A DNA stretch of 64,000 nucleotides from Bog-756 sp963776225 (GTDB lineage Bacteria; Actinomycetota; Acidimicrobiia; Acidimicrobiales; RAAP-2): NCBI GenBank assembly GCA_963776225.1, contig CAVZLL010000001.1:124001-188000 (forward strand), written 5' to 3'. The position numbers and the translations under genes are program-made. The notes under the pieces were generated by a model, which was not told the DNA's origin, searched no databases, and saw only the letters and a list, made by a program, of their open reading frames with translations. Position 1 is the first letter of the stretch. Each line of letters starts with the position of its first letter. Shown one piece after another: positions 1 to 7,170 of this stretch.

Positions 1-540
1 GGACTCGTGGTTGAAGAGGATTCCCGACGAGGCGTGCAGGTCGTAGCTCTCGCGGTAGTTGACGGTGATCCAGTGGCCGTAGACCTTGGCCACCCCGTAG
101 GGGCTGCGCGGGTAGAAGGGGGTGGTCTCGACCTGGGGGACCTCGAGCACCTTGCCGAACATCTCCGAGGAGCTGGCCTGGTAGAAGCGGATCTCCGGGT
201 CGACGGTGCGGATGGCGTCGAGCACCCGGGTCACCCCGAGTGCGGTGGTCTCGCCGGTGAGCACCGGCTGGTTCCACGAGGTCTGCACGAAGGACTGGGC
301 GGCCAGGTTGTAGACCTCGGTCGGACGGTTCTCCCGGAGGATGTTGATCATCGAGACCTCGTCGAGCAGGTCGCCGGCGACCAGGGTGATCCGGTCCTGG
401 AAGTGGGCGATCCGCTCGAAGTTGAGCGTGCTCGATCGGCGCACCATGCCGCAGACCTCGTACCCCTGGTCGAGCAGGAACTCGGCCAGGTAGGAGCCGT
501 CCTGGCCGGTGACGCCGGTGATCAGTGCTCGTTTCGCCAT
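1..540 (-). CDS. gmd: GDP-mannose 4,6-dehydratase, 3' part outside window
   Basis: Extended short-chain dehydrogenase converting GDP-mannose to GDP-4-keto-6-deoxymannose, the first step towards GDP-fucose or GDP-rhamnose for surface glycans. About 180 N-terminal residues are visible. The NAD(P)-binding glycine motif is at residues 9-15 (GVTGQDG), followed by family-typical RRSSTLNFERI and NLAAQSFV, then the active-site region SSSEMFG and the YxxxK pair in YGVAKVYGHW. The start is ATG at 540; the gene continues beyond base 1. A frame-broken glycosyltransferase lies 1 kb away, which fits a polysaccharide locus. The family call is firm. Confidence 0.93.
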   Translation of the reverse strand, partial: MAKRALITGVTGQDGSYLAEFLLDQGYEVCGMVRRSSTLNFERIAHFQDRITLVAGDLLDEVSMINILRENRPTEVYNLAAQSFVQTSWNQPVLTGETTALGVTRVLDAIRTVDPEIRFYQASSSEMFGKVLEVPQVETTPFYPRSPYGVAKVYGHWITVNYRESYDLHASSGILFNHES

Positions 541-552
541 GCTCTGTACTCC

Positions 553-1458
553 TCAGGATCGGTCGGGCGACTGGGGGTGTCGGGGGGCGGGGGAAGGCGG
601 CGTGGTGCCGGGAGTGCCCGCCTGCCAGGCCGGGGGGCGCTTCTCGACGAACGCGGCGATCCCCTCGGCCGCTTCGGCCGTCTGGCTGGTGACGGTCAGC
701 ATGGCATGGAGGTAGGGCAGAGCCTCGGTGGCCGCCGAGTCCAGCACAGCGTAGAACGATTCGCGACCGAGCCTCATCACACCCGGCGGCTTCGAGGCGA
801 GCACCGCGGCCAGCTCGGCCACCGCGTCGTCGAGCCGGTCGTGGGGGACCACCCGGGTGAGGAAGCCGATGCGGTCGGCCTCCTCGGCGCCGACCACCCG
901 GCTGGTGAGCATCAGCTCGAGCGCCTTCTTCGGGGGCATCGACCGCAGCATCGGGACGGTCACCATGTAGGGCCAGAGCCCCACGTTGAGCTCGGGGGCC
1001 CCGAACCGGGCACGGTCCGAGGCGATGACCATGTCGCAGGCCAGGGCCAGCCCGAACCCGCCGGCCATGGCCCAGCCCTGCACCCGGGCGATGGTGGGCT
1101 TCCCAGGTGCCACATCTCCTCGAACAGCTCGGCCAGCCAGCCCCGGGCCACGTGGTGGTCGCGCGTACTCGTCCTGGCCGCCCCCCGCGTCGGCCGGGAC
1201 CATGCCCGAGAGGTCGGCCCCGGCGCAGAAGGCCTGGTCGCCGGCCCCGGTCAGGACCACCACCCGGACCGACGGGTCGGTCTTGGCCCGGGCGAGGTGG
1301 TCGCGGAGGCCCGCGATGACCTCCCAGGTCATGGCGTTGCGCCGCTCCGGGCGGTTGATGGTGAGGGTCAGGACCGGACCCTCGTGCACGGCGAGCAGCT
1401 CGCCGTCCTCCCCGTCGAGACGGTCGCCGGCCGCGGCATCTGGCACGTCGTCGGGCAC
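553..1458 (-). CDS. Enoyl-CoA hydratase/isomerase with a compensated frame slip
   Basis: Crotonase-fold enzyme of acyl-CoA metabolism. Visible family blocks are NRPERRNAM, the oxyanion-hole stretch FCAGADLSGM, GWAMAGGFGLALACDM and GAPELNVGLWP. A GTG at 1458 (VPDDVPDA) is chosen; an in-frame ATG at 1497 would leave only 20 bp to the divergent glycosyltransferase. Between about 1108 and 1167 the open frame reads arginine/proline-rich nonsense, while the neighbouring frame reads WLAELFEEMWHLG, the expected crotonase helix. One extra base near 1165 and one missing base near 1108 would restore it, so the protein is likely normal and the sequence locally wrong, or about 19 residues are scrambled. 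The exact substrate cannot be inferred. Confidence 0.82.
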   Translation of the reverse strand: MPDDVPDAAAGDRLDGEDGELLAVHEGPVLTLTINRPERRNAMTWEVIAGLRDHLARAKTDPSVRVVVLTGAGDQAFCAGADLSGMVPADAGGGQDEYARPPRGPGLAGRAVRGDVAPGKPTIARVQGWAMAGGFGLALACDMVIASDRARFGAPELNVGLWPYMVTVPMLRSMPPKKALELMLTSRVVGAEEADRIGFLTRVVPHDRLDDAVAELAAVLASKPPGVMRLGRESFYAVLDSAATEALPYLHAMLTVTSQTAEAAEGIAAFVEKRPPAWQAGTPGTTPPSPAPRHPQSPDRS

Positions 1459-1517
1459 GCACCCGACGGTACTCGGCACCCGCGGGCCCGGTCGCATCCG
1501 CGCGGGCCGCCGCTACG

Positions 1518-2592
1518 GTGACGCCATCCCGACCGCCGCCCTCCTCTCCTTCCGTCTCGGCGGGTCCGACGGCGTGGCCGTCGAGGCGGCCAAGTGGCAG
1601 CAGGCGCTCGGCGCGCTCGGCTTCACCACCCGCACCGTGGCCGGTGACGGACCGGTCGACGTGCTGCTCCCGGGGCTCGCCATCGGGGCCGCGGAGCCGC
1701 CGACCGCCTCGGAGCTCGCCGACGCCCTCGCCGAGGCCGATCTGGTGGTGGTCGAGAACCTCTGCTCCCTGCCGCTCAACCCGCCGCGCCTCGACCCTGG
1801 TCGCCGCCGTCGCTCGCCGGGAGGCCGGCGCTCCTCCACCACCACGACCTCCCCTGGCAGCGGCCGCAGTTCGACGCACCATCCTCCACCGCCGGACGAC
1901 CCGCGCTGGAGCCACGTGACCATCAACGAGCTGAGCCGGCAGGAGCTCGCCGGCCACGGGCATCGCGGGCGACCACGGTGTACAACTCGTTCCGCATGCC
2001 CGAGCCCGCAACCCGGACCGGCGGCGGGTCGATCCGGCGCATCGGCCGGGCCGGGGAGGTGCGGGACGCGCTCGGCGTCGATCCGGACCACCGGCTGGTG
2101 CTCCAGCCCACCCGGGCGCTGCCCCGCAAGAACGTGGCCGGCGGGATCGGCGTGGCCGCCGCGCTCGGCGGGACCTACTGGCTGCTCGGGCCGGCCGAGG
2201 ACGGGTACGGGCCCGAGCTCGAACGGCTCCTCGACGGCGCCCCGTGCCCGGTCGTGCTCGGCATGCCGGACCTTGCCGGCCGGACGACCGTCGACGATGC
2301 CTACCAGGCCTGCGACGTGGTGGCCCTCCCCTCGACCTGGGAGGGGTTCGGCAACCCGAGCCTCGAGTCGGTCGTCCACCGCCGGCCCCTGGCGATCGGT
2401 CCCTATCCGGTGGCGGACGAGCTCGCCGCCTTCGGGTTCGACTGGTTCGCACTGGACCGGGTCGGCGACCTCGCCCGCTGGCTCGCCGCCCCCGACCCGC
2501 GGCTGCTCGAGGACAACCTGGCCGTGGCGTCCGCCCACTTCTCGGTCGCCGACCTCCCCGAGCGCATCGCCTCGGTCCTGCCCGACCACTGA
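1518..2592 (+). pseudogene. Glycosyltransferase (GT4-like), frame broken about five times
   Basis: Reading across frames gives a recognisable GT-B glycosyltransferase: TAALLSFRLGGSDGV and VDVLLPGLAIG at the N-terminus, then RPALLHHHDLPWQRPQF, HVTINELSRQELAGHG and TTVYNSF, then an intact C-terminal half from about 1978 with PTRALPRKNVAGG and the donor-site region LPSTWEGFGNPSLESVV. These segments sit in different frames, with shifts near 1521, 1788, 1815, 1875 and 1965. Only the last 204 residues form one open frame. It is either a decayed gene or a run of base-calling errors continuous with the slip in the divergent hydratase. It likely transfers a sugar to a surface polysaccharide; acceptor unknown. 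Confidence 0.7.
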
Positions 2593-2623
2593 CCGCCGGA
2601 GGGCGGGCGGAAGGAGGGCTACC

Positions 2624-3301
2624 ATGACCGCCATGCCCGCCGCGGTGAGCACGGCCCGATCCGGCGGGGGCAGGCGCCTGACGGCGGACGCCCGGCGGCG
2701 GCAGCTGTTCGAGGTCGCACTCTCCCTCTTCGCCGAGCACGGATACGCGGCGACCACCATGGACGACATCGCCGAGGCGGCCGGGGTGACCAAGCCCCTC
2801 GTCTACCAGCACTTCGAGTCCAAGCGGGCCCTCTACCTCGAGCTCATGGACGTCTTCTCGCGGGAGCTGGTCGACCGCATCGTGACCGCCACCGCGGCCG
2901 CCGACGGGCCGCGCCAGCAGGTCGAGCTGGGCTTCGCCGCCTACTTCGAACTGATGGTCGACAACGAGCCGGCCTTCCGCCTCCTGTACGGACGCGACGC
3001 GCCCGACGACCCCGAGCTCGGTGCCGCCCTGCGCCGGGTCGAGGCGACCATCGCCGAGGCCATCGATCCCCTCATCGACGCCGGGCTCGATCCGGGTCAC
3101 CGCCTCCTGCTCGCCCACGCGGTGGTCGGGATGGCCGAGGGTGCGAGCCGGCACTGGCTCGACGCGCAGCGCGAGCACCTCGGGGATCGCCGCGGCGCAC
3201 CGGGAACAGACCCTGCGGACGGGTCCGAGGAAGCGGGGCGACTGGCCGCCCGTCTGGCCGACTTCGCCTGGGCCGGCCTCCGACAGGTCCACCGCATCTA
3301 G
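2624..3301 (+). CDS. TetR-family transcriptional regulator
   Basis: A 225-residue regulator with the TetR DNA-binding helix-turn-helix at about residues 22-68 (LFEVALSLFAEHGYAATTMDDIAEAAGVTKPLVYQHFESKRALY) read as short blocks ending in YQHFESK, followed by a variable ligand-binding domain. ATG 2624 is preceded by a strong ribosome-binding site (AAGGAGG at 2611-2617) 6 nt upstream. It begins 31 bp after the broken glycosyltransferase and ends convergent with the phosphatase gene across a GC-rich hairpin. The effector and targets are not evident; divergent lipid genes nearby are only weak context. Confidence 0.9.
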   Translation: MTAMPAAVSTARSGGGRRLTADARRRQLFEVALSLFAEHGYAATTMDDIAEAAGVTKPLVYQHFESKRALYLELMDVFSRELVDRIVTATAAADGPRQQVELGFAAYFELMVDNEPAFRLLYGRDAPDDPELGAALRRVEATIAEAIDPLIDAGLDPGHRLLLAHAVVGMAEGASRHWLDAQREHLGDRRGAPGTDPADGSEEAGRLAARLADFAWAGLRQVHRI

Positions 3302-3319
3302 GACGGCGCCACCCGGCGA

Positions 3320-3348
3320 CGGCACCGGGAGCCGGGCTGCCGGTGCCG
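3320..3348. terminator. Bidirectional GC-rich hairpin between convergent genes
   Basis: Perfect 9-bp inverted repeat CGGCACCGG / CCGGTGCCG (3320-3328 and 3340-3348) with an 11-nt loop. It lies between the TetR stop (3301) and the phosphatase stop (3365), which converge. No U-tract is visible, as is common for actinobacterial hairpin terminators. Confidence 0.6.
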
Positions 3349-3364
3349 GGCGGCGGGTGGTGGA

Positions 3365-3868
3365 TCAGGCCAGGCGGGGGCCGAGGGTGGCACAGAGCGC
3401 GAGCAGCTCACGCGCGCAGGACTCGTAGTCCTCGTCCTCGCCGCCGGCCGGATCCTCGACGTCCTCCCAGGGCTCGACGGGAACTCCGGCCAGCCCCAGA
3501 GCGGCCAGGCGCTGGTCCAGCGGCGGCGGACCGGGGGGGAGGTCGCGGACCAGCCGCCTGATCGAGACGGTGCGGGCGGCCGCCTCCGGGTGCCGCCGTC
3601 TGACGTAGGAGACGTGCTCGCCGGCCATGGCCAGGACGAGTCCGGCCGCCGAGACGTCCGCCTCGGTGATCTGGTGGCTGCGGTGGCCGTCGGCGTCGAA
3701 GCCGACCGAGGCCAGCGCGGCCCGGGTGCGGCGGCTCATCGGCTGGCCCTCGACCACGTGGGTCCCCGCGGTGACCACGGTCAGGGGAACCGTCTGCAGC
3801 ATCGCACCGGCCATGACCGAGCGCGCGGCGTTGCCGGTGCAGAGGACGAGCAGCGTGCCCGTCACCAC
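3365..3868 (-). CDS. Low-molecular-weight protein-tyrosine phosphatase family
   Basis: A 167-residue protein of the LMW-PTP/arsenate-reductase fold. The P-loop CX5R is at residues 10-16 (CTGNAARS), and a C-terminal DP motif (EDPAGGEDEDY) fits the general-acid loop. Such enzymes dephosphorylate protein tyrosine or act on small phosphate compounds, often near exopolysaccharide genes; gmd and a glycosyltransferase are within 3.5 kb. Arsenate reductase is the main alternative but there are no other ars genes here. It lies just downstream of the acyl-CoA dehydrogenase on the same strand, 31 bp after its stop, so co-transcription is possible. Confidence 0.85.
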   Translation of the reverse strand: MVTGTLLVLCTGNAARSVMAGAMLQTVPLTVVTAGTHVVEGQPMSRRTRAALASVGFDADGHRSHQITEADVSAAGLVLAMAGEHVSYVRRRHPEAAARTVSIRRLVRDLPPGPPPLDQRLAALGLAGVPVEPWEDVEDPAGGEDEDYESCARELLALCATLGPRLA

Positions 3869-3899
3869 GCGCCCCTCACGGCACAGACCCGGTGGGCGG

Positions 3900-5114
3900 T
3901 CAGCTGATGTGGACGCCCGAGACCGCCCGGGCGATGATCAGCCGCTGGATCTCCGAGGTCCCCTCGAAGATGGTGAAGATCTTCGAGTCGCGGTGCCACC
4001 GCTCGACGGGGTACTCGCGCACGTAGCCGTAGCCGCCGAGGATCTGGATGGCCTCCTCGGTCACGTACACCGCGGTCTCCCCCGCGTAGAGCTTGGACAT
4101 CGAGCCCTCGCCGGACGTGAAGTCCTTGCCGTTGCGACCCATCCATGAGGCCCGCCACACCAGCAGTCGGGAGGCGTCGATGCGGGTCTTCATGTCGGCG
4201 AGCTTGAAGGCGATGCCCTGGTTCTCGATGATCGCCCGGCCGAACGCCCGGCGCTCCTTGGCGTAGTCGAGGGCGTACTCGTAGGCGGCACGGGCGATCC
4301 CCAGGGCCTGCGCGCCGACCGCCGGACGGGAGGCCTCGAAGGTCTTCATGGCCGCCTGGCTCGACGAGCGCTTCCCCTCGCGTGCGCGGGCCAGCCGTTC
4401 GTCGAGCTTGTCCTTCCCGCCGAGCAGGCAGTGCCCGGGGATCCGGCACTCCTCGAGGATGACCTCCGCGGTGTGCGATGCCCGGATCCCCATCTTCTTG
4501 AACTTCTGCCCCTGGGAGATCCCAGGGGTGCCCGGCGGGACGATGAAGCTGGCCTGGCCCCGCGCACCGAGGGAGGGGTCCACCGAGGCGACCACCACGT
4601 GGAGATCGGCGATGCCCCCGTTGGTGATCCAGGTCTTCGTCCCGTTGATGACCCACTCGTCCTTGGCCTCGTCGTAGACCGCCCGGGTCCGCAACGACGA
4701 GACGTCCGACCCGGCGTCCGCCTCGGAGACCGCGAACGCGGCCATCTGTATCTTCTCCGGGGTGCCGAAGCACTGCGGTCCCCACTCGAGCAGCTGCTCG
4801 GGGGTGCCGTTGCCCGCGATGCCGGCGAGCCCGAGGGTGCTCCCCAGGATCGCCAGCGCGATGCCGGCGTCGCCCCAGGCCAGCTCCTCGGCGGCGATGG
4901 GGAGCAGCAGGCCGCTCGCGTCGAAGAAGGCCTGGCTGATGAAGTCGAACGAATAGAGGCCGATCCGGGCCGCCTCCTCGATGATCGGCCAGGGGGTCTC
5001 CTCGCGCTCGTCCCACTCGTGCCCGGCGGGGCGGATCACGTTCTCCGCGAAGTCGTGGAGCCACTTCTGCAGCTGCAGCTGGTCCTCGTTGAGATCGAGC
5101 GAGAATTCGGCCAT
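3900..5114 (-). CDS. Acyl-CoA dehydrogenase
   Basis: A 404-residue FAD-dependent acyl-CoA dehydrogenase catalysing alpha,beta-desaturation of an acyl-CoA. It has the three-domain layout: helical N-domain, middle beta domain with AFAVSEADAGSDVSS and WVINGTKTWITNG, and a C-terminal helical domain with ERRAFGRAIIENQ, QILGGYGYVREYPVERWHRD and the catalytic-Glu region IFEGTSEIQR. ATG 5114 is chosen because upstream in-frame codons lack family similarity and GGAG precedes it. A palindrome about 95-110 bp upstream is a likely operator. Sequence features do not fix chain length; short/medium-chain or branched-chain substrates are possible. Confidence 0.93.
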   Translation of the reverse strand: MAEFSLDLNEDQLQLQKWLHDFAENVIRPAGHEWDEREETPWPIIEEAARIGLYSFDFISQAFFDASGLLLPIAAEELAWGDAGIALAILGSTLGLAGIAGNGTPEQLLEWGPQCFGTPEKIQMAAFAVSEADAGSDVSSLRTRAVYDEAKDEWVINGTKTWITNGGIADLHVVVASVDPSLGARGQASFIVPPGTPGISQGQKFKKMGIRASHTAEVILEECRIPGHCLLGGKDKLDERLARAREGKRSSSQAAMKTFEASRPAVGAQALGIARAAYEYALDYAKERRAFGRAIIENQGIAFKLADMKTRIDASRLLVWRASWMGRNGKDFTSGEGSMSKLYAGETAVYVTEEAIQILGGYGYVREYPVERWHRDSKIFTIFEGTSEIQRLIIARAVSGVHIS

Positions 5115-5208
5115 GGCGACCTGCTCCGTTCCGGCCCTCGGGCCCCACTCCGCTGACCGATGCCGGCACCGTCGCGGCACGCACACCGCGACGCGGTGGG
5201 TCAACATG

Positions 5209-5224
5209 GTTACTGCATAGTAAC
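5209..5224. promoter_or_regulatory. Palindromic operator upstream of acyl-CoA dehydrogenase
   Basis: GTTACT-gcat-AGTAAC, a perfect 6+6 inverted repeat with a 4-nt centre, lies in the leader of the minus-strand acyl-CoA dehydrogenase, 95-110 bp before its ATG. TTACT...AGTAA palindromes are typical of TetR-family repressors of fatty-acid genes in actinobacteria. The binding protein is unknown; the TetR gene at 2624 is one candidate. Confidence 0.5.
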
Positions 5225-5319
5225 AAGGACTGGGCGCGACGGGCAACCGCCCCGGTAGGGAGGGGGGACCACCGGGTGCCCCACTGGGCACGTCCGGCGG
5301 GGCCGGGGACCGGAAGGGG

Positions 5320-5535
5320 CTACGAGGCCGGCTGGACGGGACGCACGTCGACCGCCTGGAGGCCCTTCGGGCCCTCCTGCAGGTCGAACTCGACCGCCTG
5401 TCCCTCCTCGAGGGAGCGGAATCCGTTCATCTGGATGGCGGTGTGGTGCACGAACACATCGGCACCGCCGTCCGGTTGGGAGATGAAGCCGAAGCCCTTC
5501 TCGGCGTTGAACCACTTGACTGTTCCGGAGGCCAC
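5320..5535 (-). CDS. Cold-shock protein (CspA family)
   Basis: A 71-residue single cold-shock domain, an OB-fold RNA/ssDNA chaperone. Both nucleic-acid motifs are present: RNP1 in KGFGFI and RNP2 in VFVH, within GTVKWFNAEKGFGFISQ. A GTG start at 5535 (ASGTVKW) follows a purine-rich ribosome-binding stretch (GAAGGAAAGGGGAA). The length is normal for the family. It stands alone between the acyl-CoA dehydrogenase leader and cysS, all on the minus strand. Cold induction cannot be read from the sequence; many actinobacteria carry several constitutive copies. Confidence 0.95.
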   Translation of the reverse strand: MASGTVKWFNAEKGFGFISQPDGGADVFVHHTAIQMNGFRSLEEGQAVEFDLQEGPKGLQAVDVRPVQPAS

Positions 5536-5724
5536 GGTGGCGTTCCCCTTTCCTTCACCTACAGGGTGCCGGGGGTCGCCCTCGACGACCGGCCCAGACA
5601 CACCCGCCACCAGCGGATCGCCCGACCGGCCCGTGACAGGCTCACTCCGACCCGAAAACGCTAGCAGTCCGTCTCACGGATCCGGGCGGCGGAACACGCC
5701 GATCCCACGGTGTTCACGCGGCGT

Positions 5725-7149
5725 TCATCGGCGGCGGACCCTGGTGCCTTCCGTCGTGTCCTCGACCACCCAGCCGGCCGACTCGAGCTCCGTCCGCAGC
5801 GCGTCCGCCTCCGCCCAGTCGCCCGCCGCACGGGCCCGGTCGCGGCGCAGCACCCGGTCGGCGGTCAACGGGTCGACCTCTCCCCCGTCACGGTGCAGGG
5901 GGAGCCCGAGCGCCCCCGCCAGCAGTGCCGCAGTGCGGGCCGACCGCGCCGCCGGCTGGTCGTCGCCGGCGTCGGCGTCCACGTTTGCCCGGCGGGCCAG
6001 CTCGAAGACGATGGCCAGCGCGCCCGGCGTGTCGAGGTCGTCGTCCATGCGGGCGCGGAACGCGGCCACCGCACCCGGGTCGAGACCCAGCGCCGAGAGG
6101 GCTCCTTCATCCCCCTCTGCGGCGTCGCCCGCCGCGCCGAGCACCACCGGTCCGTCCGCGAGCGGGTCGGCGAGTCCGAATCGGCGGGCCACCTCGTCGA
6201 GCCTGGCCAGCCCGGCCTCGGCCTGGGCGACGGTGTCGGGAGTGACCTCGATCGGCGAGCGGTAGTGGGACCGCAGGACCAGCAGGCGATAGGCACGGGC
6301 GTCGCCGCGCTCGAGCAGGTCGGAGAGGGAGGTGAAGTTGCCCAGCGACTTGGACATCTTCTCGCCACCCATGGTGACCCAACCGTTGTGCATCCAGTGG
6401 CGGGCGAACTCCTTCCCGTCGGCCACCGCCTGGGCGCGCTCGTTCTCGTGGTGGGGGAACACGAGGTCCTGCCCGCCGCCGTGCAGCTCGAACCCCTCCC
6501 CGAGCAGATCGAGGGACATCACCACGCACTCGGTGTGCCATCCGGGTCTTCCCGGCCCCCAGGGCGCGTCCCACCACGGTTCACCGGGTTTCGCCTTCTT
6601 CCAGAGCACGAAGTCGAGCGGGGAGCGTTTGTCCTCGTCCGCCTCGACCCGCGCACCCGAACGGAGCGACTCGAGGGGTTGGCGGGCGAGCAGCCCGTAG
6701 CCGGGCACGTCGAGGACCGAGAGGTAGACACCGGTCGGCGTCTCGTAGGCCACTCCGCGGGCGACCAGATCCTCGACGAGGGCGATCATCCGGTCGACGT
6801 AGGCGGTGGCGTGGGGGATCTCGTCGGGTACCAGGACCCCGAGTGCGGTCACCATCTCCCACCACCGCGCCTCGTTGGCGGCGGTGAACTCGTCGATGGG
6901 AAGACCTGCCGCAGCGGCGCCATCGATGATCTTGTCATCGATGTCGGTGATGTTGGAGACATAGGTCACGTCGAGGCCGACAAAGACGAGGTACCGGCGG
7001 AGGACGTCGAAGACGAGTGCCATCCGCCCGTGACCGAGATGGGGTTCCCCGTCGACGGTGAGCCCGCAGACGTAGACGGAGACCCTCCCCGGCTCCCGCA
7101 ACCGGAGCGGGACCACCCGACCGGTCGCAGTGTCGTGGAGCCGGAGCAC
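5725..7149 (-). CDS. cysS: Cysteinyl-tRNA synthetase
   Basis: Class I aminoacyl-tRNA synthetase charging tRNA-Cys, 474 residues from GTG 7149. It shows the zinc-ligand CGLT region, the HIGH-type motif HLGHGRM, SNITDIDDKI, GGGQDLVFPHHENE with zinc-binding His/Glu, and KMSKSLGNF. The C-terminal helical tRNA-binding part ends in the usual region (AGWVVEDTTEGTRVRRR). Length and the C-terminal domain argue against the mycothiol ligase MshC, which shares the fold but is shorter. It is divergent from valS with only 21 bp between the chosen starts, so the promoters overlap. Confidence 0.93.
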   Translation of the reverse strand: MLRLHDTATGRVVPLRLREPGRVSVYVCGLTVDGEPHLGHGRMALVFDVLRRYLVFVGLDVTYVSNITDIDDKIIDGAAAAGLPIDEFTAANEARWWEMVTALGVLVPDEIPHATAYVDRMIALVEDLVARGVAYETPTGVYLSVLDVPGYGLLARQPLESLRSGARVEADEDKRSPLDFVLWKKAKPGEPWWDAPWGPGRPGWHTECVVMSLDLLGEGFELHGGGQDLVFPHHENERAQAVADGKEFARHWMHNGWVTMGGEKMSKSLGNFTSLSDLLERGDARAYRLLVLRSHYRSPIEVTPDTVAQAEAGLARLDEVARRFGLADPLADGPVVLGAAGDAAEGDEGALSALGLDPGAVAAFRARMDDDLDTPGALAIVFELARRANVDADAGDDQPAARSARTAALLAGALGLPLHRDGGEVDPLTADRVLRRDRARAAGDWAEADALRTELESAGWVVEDTTEGTRVRRR

Positions 7150-7170
7150 GCAGGGTACGGTAACCCGATC

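Noticed and set aside
7..1521. Plus-strand 504-residue frame over gmd and the hydratase
   Set aside because: Antisense to two conserved genes, with repetitive Gly/Arg/Val composition and no ribosome-binding site.
1518..2592. Programmed frameshifting in the glycosyltransferase
   Set aside because: There are five shifts in mixed directions and no slippery heptamer or conserved signal; decay or sequence error is simpler.
5725..7149. Alternative call as MshC (mycothiol cysteine ligase)
   Set aside because: Length of 474 residues and the C-terminal tRNA-binding region fit cysteinyl-tRNA synthetase better.
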